Origin: Clostridiales bacterium
Lineage (GTDB): Bacteria > Bacillota > Clostridia > Oscillospirales > Acutalibacteraceae
NCBI GenBank assembly: GCA_019421725.1
Contig: JAHZES010000003.1
Span: forward strand, 13,663-23,535
DNA length: 9,873 nucleotides
Direction: 5' to 3'
Part shown: positions 5,895 to 9,873 of the stretch, piece after piece
Position numbering within the stretch: the stretch's first letter is position 1
How the letters are laid out: the number at the start of each line of letters is the position of its first letter
Notes under the pieces: generated by a model
The model's database searches: none
The model's input: only the letters and a program-made list of their open reading frames with translations
What the model was told of the DNA's origin: nothing
Made by a program: the position numbers and the translations under genes

Positions 5895-6545
5895 TTAATC
5901 AGCTGATTGCGGGTCGGGAACAATTCTGCCGTTCTGTAATTGAAATTGCCTCTCACACAAAGTGTTCAAATCCTCTTTGTTGTGGCTGGCAATCAACACT
6001 GTAGCTCCTCTTTGTTCCTCTTCCTGTATGACCTTCCGAATTTGAAAAACTCCCTCTTCATCCAGAGCATTTGTTGGTTCATCCAGCACGATCAGTTCCG
6101 GTTGCTCCATGATAGCCTGAGCAATTCCGAGACGCTGTTTCATCCCCAAGGAATACTTCTTATAGGTACGCTTGTCCGCTGGATCCAAACCCACGCGCTC
6201 CAACGCGGAACAAATTTCGTCGCTGCCGATCTTTTTGCGAATAGACGCCAAAAGTCTTAAATTTTCCAAGCCGGTATACTGGTCCCAGAATCCTACGTTT
6301 TCAATGATTACACCCAGGCTCGGCGGGAATGAAACATCCCGACCGATTTCGTTTCCGAAAACAGATATTTTCCCGCTGTTAATTTTAATCAACCCACAGA
6401 TTGCCCGGAACAACATCGTTTTTCCTGACCCGTTTCTGCCCCAAAAGCCATAAACAGACCCTTGTTCCAATTCCAAATTGATATGATCTAAAATAACTTT
6501 GGACTTTATGGTCTTGCAAACATCCTGTAGGATAATCCGACCCAT
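5895..6545 (-). CDS. ABC transporter ATP-binding protein
   Basis: Cytoplasmic ATPase subunit (216 residues) that should power the membrane proteins encoded just upstream. Motifs in order: Walker A GRNGSGKT (36-43); Q-loop region GVIIENVGFWDQYTGLENL (78-96), in which the usual glutamine is Glu82; signature SLGMKQR (132-138); Walker B LIVLDEP (151-157) with catalytic Glu156; D-loop ALD (160-162); switch histidine His188 in ASHN. All catalytic residues are present, so it should be active. A short ATPase with TGLENL after the Q-loop is typical of the BcrA/drug- and peptide-export subfamily, but that does not fix the substrate or direction. Its ATG directly abuts the TAG of the permease gene before it, with GGGGGA 8 bases upstream, implying translational coupling. 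Confidence 0.92.
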   Translation of the reverse strand: MGRIILQDVCKTIKSKVILDHINLELEQGSVYGFWGRNGSGKTMLFRAICGLIKINSGKISVFGNEIGRDVSFPPSLGVIIENVGFWDQYTGLENLRLLASIRKKIGSDEICSALERVGLDPADKRTYKKYSLGMKQRLGIAQAIMEQPELIVLDEPTNALDEEGVFQIRKVIQEEEQRGATVLIASHNKEDLNTLCERQFQLQNGRIVPDPQSAD

Positions 6546-7331
6546 CTATATATTCCCCCGATCATCAATCAAATCCATGTGCTGTATCATACGCAGCCCA
6601 AGCACCGCTTCGGCAAAGAGCAGCAGCAACAAGTATCCAATGGAAAACGCATACGGAATCTGAAGTGCCTGTCCGCTTTGCTGCAGTTCTATCAACCGTA
6701 AAGGCTTATGCAGAAAAAGCAGCGGCTGTGCGGTGGGCAGCAATCCCGCCAATAAAAGCTGCTGATGAACAATCAGGCTTCGCATCAGCACATTAACAAA
6801 AAGATAAATCATGCACCCGGCCAAAAACGAGAGGTTCGGCGTACAGCGAATGGCCAACAGACTGATCGGGAGCAAAAAGAGCGCATCGGACAGTGTGTTG
6901 AGCATCATTAACAGCAGCAAAAAGCAAATGAATGAAATATTCCAGCAAACATTCACTCCATACAGCACCGAAATGCCGATTGCCGCCCCTATGAGCACCA
7001 CGTAATACAGCCCGATCAACAATATCAGAGAAAATATTCTCTTCATCAGCCATTTTTTCCGACTGGCGTTTCTGGTAAACACATAACAGCAGCAAATTGA
7101 AAAATCATGCTGAAAATAGTTTGACAGCGCACCGAACAGGAAGATATGCGGCGCGAGACATACAAAGAAAAAAAACACGCTTATTTTCTGCTCCAGAAGG
7201 GCTCCGCCGAATAGAATCGCTAAAATATCTCCGATTGACATCTCCTGTGTCCTCTGGATCAACAGAACCACCGGCACAAGCGAAATCAGAAGTGCAATTC
7301 CTAACCGTCTGAAAAAAACATCTCTAAACAC
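6546..7331 (-). CDS. ABC-2-like permease subunit C
   Basis: A 261-residue membrane protein with about six hydrophobic segments (roughly 10-26, 52-73, 100-122, 133-160, 168-188, 228-248). It is presumed to be one half of the transport channel served by the adjacent ATPase. Between segments 2 and 3 it carries FTRNASRKKWLMKR (85-98), a basic loop also found in the two upstream membrane proteins. The start is set at the GTG at 7331: GGGGGG ends 8 bases before it, and it overlaps the end of the preceding gene by 8 bp. A longer frame reaching an ATG at 7409 would overlap that gene by 86 bp without a ribosome site. Family membership is inferred from topology and neighbours; no diagnostic motif was recognised. 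Confidence 0.8.
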   Translation of the reverse strand: MFRDVFFRRLGIALLISLVPVVLLIQRTQEMSIGDILAILFGGALLEQKISVFFFFVCLAPHIFLFGALSNYFQHDFSICCCYVFTRNASRKKWLMKRIFSLILLIGLYYVVLIGAAIGISVLYGVNVCWNISFICFLLLLMMLNTLSDALFLLPISLLAIRCTPNLSFLAGCMIYLFVNVLMRSLIVHQQLLLAGLLPTAQPLLFLHKPLRLIELQQSGQALQIPYAFSIGYLLLLLFAEAVLGLRMIQHMDLIDDRGNI

Positions 7332-8037
7332 GCTTATGTCCCCCCAAAAAATTCGCCCTTTCCGCCACCAGATATCCTCCGAACAGCAGGGCTGAAGTAA
7401 TGGAGCCAATCATCAGCCAGCACCTGAAAGGCGGTAAAAAAAGCGCGGCATCAGAAGAGGCCGGAAAAACATAGGACGTGAAGACCATCGGTCCAATGTC
7501 GATCAACCAGTTGACATAATCCCAAACGATCATGGCATAGCTGATTATAAAACCGCCAACAGGATGAAGAAAGTTGGCAAAGATAAAGGCAGTCAGAAAA
7601 ACGGCCGTAAAATAGAGCGTCTGCAGCAAAAGATCGGGCAGAAAAAAGTATTCCGCCGCGATACCGGTAATACTTTTGTAAGCGAACAAAAGAATAACCG
7701 GAAAATTGATCGCCGCTGTATAAAACAGACTTTCAGCGCATGCCGTTTTTACAATATTGATCCACCAGAACAGCCTGCTCTTTTGACGCAGCAGAAAAAG
7801 CAAACTGTTCAAAGCGCGAACGCTCTGCTCGACCGTCAGCAGAAACAGCGGTACAATTACAAAGGAAGCGGAAAACAGATTGAAAACAGAAAGATACTGC
7901 ACCCGTACCACGCTTGAACTATCGGTACCCTGTACGAAATCCGTCAGAAAATGTAAAATCAAATAAATGAAATAAATTGTATAAGCCAGCAGGAATTTTT
8001 TGCATCCGGCATAAAGCCGTACAAATGTTCTGATCAT
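7324..8037 (-). CDS. ABC-2-like permease subunit B
   Basis: A 237-residue integral membrane protein with about six hydrophobic segments (near 14-34, 50-70, 102-122, 132-156, 159-180, 206-225). The loop between segments 2 and 3 has LLRQKSRLFWW (82-92), the weakest copy of the R-x-S-R-x-x-[YW] motif shared with its neighbours. The ATG is preceded by AAAAGGAAATAACAT, a normal ribosome site, and lies 20 bp after the previous gene. It overlaps the next gene by 8 bp. The substrate is unknown. It is not detectably the same protein as subunits A or C by eye beyond topology and the shared loop, so it is taken to be a diverged paralogue. Confidence 0.78.
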   Translation of the reverse strand: MIRTFVRLYAGCKKFLLAYTIYFIYLILHFLTDFVQGTDSSSVVRVQYLSVFNLFSASFVIVPLFLLTVEQSVRALNSLLFLLRQKSRLFWWINIVKTACAESLFYTAAINFPVILLFAYKSITGIAAEYFFLPDLLLQTLYFTAVFLTAFIFANFLHPVGGFIISYAMIVWDYVNWLIDIGPMVFTSYVFPASSDAALFLPPFRCWLMIGSITSALLFGGYLVAERANFLGGHKRV

Positions 8038-8057
8038 ATGTTATTTCCTTTTTGCTC

Positions 8058-8894
8058 TCACAACTCATCAACACACCGCTTACATTTGATGCAGAGCAGG
8101 CAGATGCTGATCAGAAAAAGCCCTCCGAACAGGATCGCCAAAACAATATGCTTCGGCTCTGCAACCGCAATTACCGGCGATAAGTACTCTATTGGCGACC
8201 ATCTGTTACGCTGCAAAAACGCTGCGAGGAAGCTCCACAACAGAACGGTTAGACCCGGCAGCGCAACGGCTAAAAATCTGCTTTTTTGAACAAAAAGCGA
8301 AATGGAGTAGGATGTCAATGAAATCAGCCCCGCATATACTGCGTCAATCACCATAATAATCAGATTATGCACATACTGGTTGATCGAAAAAACAGCCGGA
8401 AACATCACCATTTCATACAGAAAATGATAATTGGGTGGAGACAGCGAATACCAATCAGAAGAAACCGCCGGAGCAGCGATCAGAACCAGTACCTGACTGA
8501 TCACAAGACAGAACAGCACGACCAGAAACGGAAGCAGAAACACTGACACCGCCATACATAACAGATATTTTATTCTTGATGCTCTGGTGAGCACGACAAT
8601 GGATACTCTCGTGTAACGGTTCATAAAATGAGCGTCCGACACCATAATGGACGACGCGAGCGGCAAAACAAACATATAAAAAATACCGCTCACTTCATTT
8701 GCAAATGAAAAGACGAACCACAGCTGACTGGCTGGGAAAATCTGCGCCGCATCGCATCCGATAATTTGCGCACAGCTGACAAAGCTTCCGATACAAACCG
8801 TCAGTAAAATCGCTGTAACACCGATTACAAATTCTCTTCGTCCGCAAAGCAATTTCATCGTAAAGCTCATTGTATGATCTTTCGTCATCCGCAT
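8058..8894 (-). CDS. ABC-2-like permease subunit A
   Basis: A 278-residue integral membrane protein with about six hydrophobic segments (near 23-45, 59-84, 110-140, 176-201, 207-227, 250-269), and the first gene of the five-gene unit. The loop before segment 3 has VLTRASRIKYLL (101-112), matching the loop in subunit C. Residues 85-100 (VSDAHFMNRYTRVSIV) resemble the cytoplasmic 'D...R...' segment of ABC-2 permeases, a tentative reading. The start at 8894 is supported by GGGAG 9-10 bases upstream; in-frame ATGs at 8888 and 8870 have no better site. The C-terminus is cysteine- and lysine-rich (CIKCKRCVDEL) with three cysteines in six residues, which is unusual but has no known role here. Confidence 0.78.
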   Translation of the reverse strand: MRMTKDHTMSFTMKLLCGRREFVIGVTAILLTVCIGSFVSCAQIIGCDAAQIFPASQLWFVFSFANEVSGIFYMFVLPLASSIMVSDAHFMNRYTRVSIVVLTRASRIKYLLCMAVSVFLLPFLVVLFCLVISQVLVLIAAPAVSSDWYSLSPPNYHFLYEMVMFPAVFSINQYVHNLIIMVIDAVYAGLISLTSYSISLFVQKSRFLAVALPGLTVLLWSFLAAFLQRNRWSPIEYLSPVIAVAEPKHIVLAILFGGLFLISICLLCIKCKRCVDEL

Positions 8895-8947
8895 TCAACA
8901 GCTCTCCCATCAGTTAACAGCCTTCCTGTTGCTATCCTGTGAATTCA

Positions 8948-8980
8948 GCCGGCAGCAAGTGACTGTTCTCTGCTGCCGGC
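8948..8980 (-). repeat. Perfect 10 bp hairpin in the ABC operon leader
   Basis: GCCGGCAGCA (8948-8957) is perfectly complementary to TGCTGCCGGC (8971-8980) with a 13-base loop. It is very GC-rich within AT-rich surroundings. No T-tract follows in either direction, so it is not a standard intrinsic terminator. It may be a stabilising or regulatory RNA stem, lying 54 bp before the first permease gene. Confidence 0.7.
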
Positions 8981-8987
8981 CGCCCAT

Positions 8988-9056
8988 TCAAAAGATGTTC
9001 TGTTGTGACCGACTGCTCGAAAATGTACTTACTTGAAATCTGATGCGGAAACGCAT
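8988..9056 (-). CDS. Possible 22-residue leader peptide
   Basis: A short frame with a fair ribosome site (AAAGGACAGG ending 7 bases before the ATG), ending in TGA 8 bases before the leader hairpin. The product begins MRFRIRFQVSTF and is basic, serine-rich and without cysteine. It has no leader-peptide motif, no double-glycine site, and no run of one amino acid that would suggest classical attenuation. It may be a regulatory upstream ORF, a small peptide related to the transporter, or chance. Its position right before a strong hairpin is the main reason to list it. Confidence 0.25.
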   Translation of the reverse strand: MRFRIRFQVSTFSSSRSQQNIF

Positions 9057-9148
9057 AAAATGTCCTGTCCTTTGGGATTGACAGTTTCCGCAATAAGATT
9101 CCACTATTGAATAAATTTTTAAAATCCTCCAGATATTTTGTTGTCATA

Positions 9149-9177
9149 ATGATACAATATATTTATAATTGTGTCAA
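9149..9177 (-). promoter_or_regulatory. Promoter of the five-gene ABC operon
   Basis: On the minus strand a perfect TTGACA (9177-9172) and TATCAT (9154-9149) are separated by the optimal 17 bases, with an AT-rich spacer. It is one of the best promoters in the window. Transcription should begin near 9142. Confidence 0.8.
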
Positions 9178-9305
9178 GATAAATTTGGATTGATTTTATT
9201 CTTTTTAAAAATGATGTCAAATTATTGCGCTTTCCCATCATTGTATTCTCCGCTGCAGCGCAATGAACCAGGCACGTTTCCGACAGAAAATAACCATCTT
9301 CGTTC

Positions 9306-9334
9306 TTGAAATATTTGCTAAAATACAGTATGAT
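9306..9334 (+). promoter_or_regulatory. Promoter of the sigma-like gene
   Basis: TTGAAA (9306-9311) and TATGAT (9329-9334) are separated by 17 bases. Transcription would begin near 9341. The leader carries a hairpin, CAGACC (9364-9369) with GGTCTG (9377-9382), extendable by CGG/CCG across a bulged A, that ends about 10 bases before the ribosome site. Confidence 0.65.
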
Positions 9335-9411
9335 TAATACAACGGAACTTGAAAAAGCTGCGGCAGACCGGCAGAGGGTCTGACCGATGCGCGTTGGGAG
9401 GATGATGTCAA

Positions 9412-9873
9412 ATGGCAGCAAACGAATGGATCGCACAGATCGCCGCGGGAGACCGGGAAGCGTTCCGCGCCGCTTATGAAAAATACGGAAAAACGATTTA
9501 TCAGCGCGCTCTGGAACAGACCGGAAACCGGGAACAGGCGCAGGCGGTGCTGAAAAACGTGTTCCGCACGCTGTTCCGCCAGCTGCAGGACAGCAGCTGT
9601 GATCCGCTGCTCTTTCTTCTGGAAGGGCTGACCGATCTGGAAACAGGCGCTGCCGCTGTGCAGGATTCCGCTGCGGCAAACAAACCTGCGCAGGCGAAGG
9701 ACAGGCCGTCTCCCACCTCTGCACAGGAATCCCCCGCTGCAGAAGAAACCCGGGAAAACGCGCCCTCCGACTCTCCCTTTGACCGGGCAGAAACAGAGCT
9801 TGGCGGTGAATATGCCTCCGCAGCACTGACTCCGGAAAAGCTGCGCAGCCTTTCTGACACACCGTCGCTATTT
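9412..9873 (+). CDS. Sigma-70 region 2-like protein, partial
   Basis: A frame open to the window edge; 154 residues are visible and the C-terminus is missing. The ATG follows GGGAGG at 10 bases. Residues 7-58 (IAQIAAGDREAFRAAYEKYG..., RALEQTGNREQAQAVLKNVF, RTLFRQL) follow the pattern of ECF sigma factor region 2.1-2.2, the helices that bind the RNA polymerase clamp. The conserved acid before the Q/VF helix is lost, and the aromatic-rich region 2.3-2.4 that opens and reads the -10 is not seen. The chain instead passes through DPLLFLLEGLTDLETG into a low-complexity stretch rich in Ala, Glu, Pro and Ser (about 80-140). It may be a degenerate sigma-like regulator or a membrane protein with a sigma-like N-terminal domain. 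It is not safe to call it a working sigma factor. Confidence 0.6.
   Translation, partial: MAANEWIAQIAAGDREAFRAAYEKYGKTIYQRALEQTGNREQAQAVLKNVFRTLFRQLQDSSCDPLLFLLEGLTDLETGAAAVQDSAAANKPAQAKDRPSPTSAQESPAAEETRENAPSDSPFDRAETELGGEYASAALTPEKLRSLSDTPSLF

Larger units (their letters stand above)
8895..9142 (-). other. Leader region of the ABC operon
   Basis: About 250 bases lie between the inferred transcription start and the first permease gene, long for a plain leader. It holds a Shine-Dalgarno-like CTGGAGG (9132-9126) with no ATG, GTG or TTG at proper distance, a possible 22-codon ORF (8988-9056) and a perfect 10 bp hairpin (8948-8980). No riboswitch class was recognised. A 71-codon frame spans the region, but its ATG (9147) lies at the -10 box, so it cannot be translated from the promoter seen here as an ordinary gene. 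Confidence 0.45.

Noticed and set aside
8932..9147. 71-codon minus-strand frame before the ABC operon, possibly a peptide precursor
   Set aside because: Its ATG lies at the -10 box of a near-consensus promoter, upstream of the likely transcription start, and no ribosome site precedes it. The internal CTGGAGG has no usable start codon at the right distance, and the sequence shows no precursor-peptide features.
9119..9862. 247-codon minus-strand frame at the right edge
   Set aside because: It lies opposite the sigma-like gene, which has a promoter, a ribosome site and a recognisable domain. The antisense product is Arg/Pro-rich low complexity and also runs through the two divergent promoters.
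1..9873. Mobile element, CRISPR array, tRNA or rRNA
   Set aside because: No transposase-like frame, terminal inverted repeats, evenly spaced direct repeats, or tRNA/rRNA signatures were seen on either strand when reading by eye.

Overview
The window looks like chromosomal DNA from a Gram-positive anaerobe of the class Clostridia, probably in or near the Oscillospirales (Ruminococcaceae-like). The grounds are purine-rich Shine-Dalgarno sequences (AAGGGGAG, AGAAAGGAAG, GGGGGA) before nearly every gene, sigma-A-type promoters with 16-17 bp spacers, a classical T-box leader, mid-range base composition, and the protein families present. The taxon is an inference. No rRNA, tRNA, CRISPR array, insertion sequence or phage gene was seen.

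Left part (1-3070). A leftward GNAT acetyltransferase gene lies at 34-816. A leftward gene for a 62-residue glycine-zipper membrane protein (1081-1269) has its own intrinsic terminator. Two rightward genes follow: trmL, a tRNA wobble 2'-O-methyltransferase (1479-1973), and a sugar phosphate isomerase/epimerase-like TIM-barrel protein (2172-2999), which ends at a strong terminator at 3034-3068.

Centre (3111-5103). This is a leftward amino-acid unit: promoter, T-box riboswitch, threonine ammonia-lyase with a C-terminal ACT domain (3520-4713), then a RidA enamine/imine deaminase (3111-3482). The gene pair is coherent, because the lyase releases a reactive enamine that RidA hydrolyses to 2-oxobutanoate, the first intermediate of isoleucine synthesis. 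The specifier triplet reads best as AUC (Ile), so the unit should be induced when tRNA-Ile is uncharged.

Right part (5175-9154). A leftward five-gene operon holds three different six-helix membrane proteins, one ABC ATPase and one membrane-anchored extracytoplasmic protein. The genes are tightly packed, with a 20 bp gap, an 8 bp overlap with a GTG start, a directly abutting TAG/ATG, and a short gap. The three membrane proteins share an R-x-S-R-x-x-[YW] motif and look like diverged ABC-2-type permeases. The operon starts at a strong promoter (TTGACA-17-TATCAT) and has a leader of about 250 nt with a perfect 10 bp hairpin and a possible 22-codon ORF. The substrate is unknown. This is the least explained system in the window.

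Right edge (9306-9873). A rightward gene, cut by the window end, starts with a sequence resembling the core-binding part of an ECF sigma factor (region 2.1-2.2). It then runs directly into an Ala/Glu/Pro/Ser-rich linker with no visible promoter-recognition region. It has its own promoter, divergent from that of the ABC operon.
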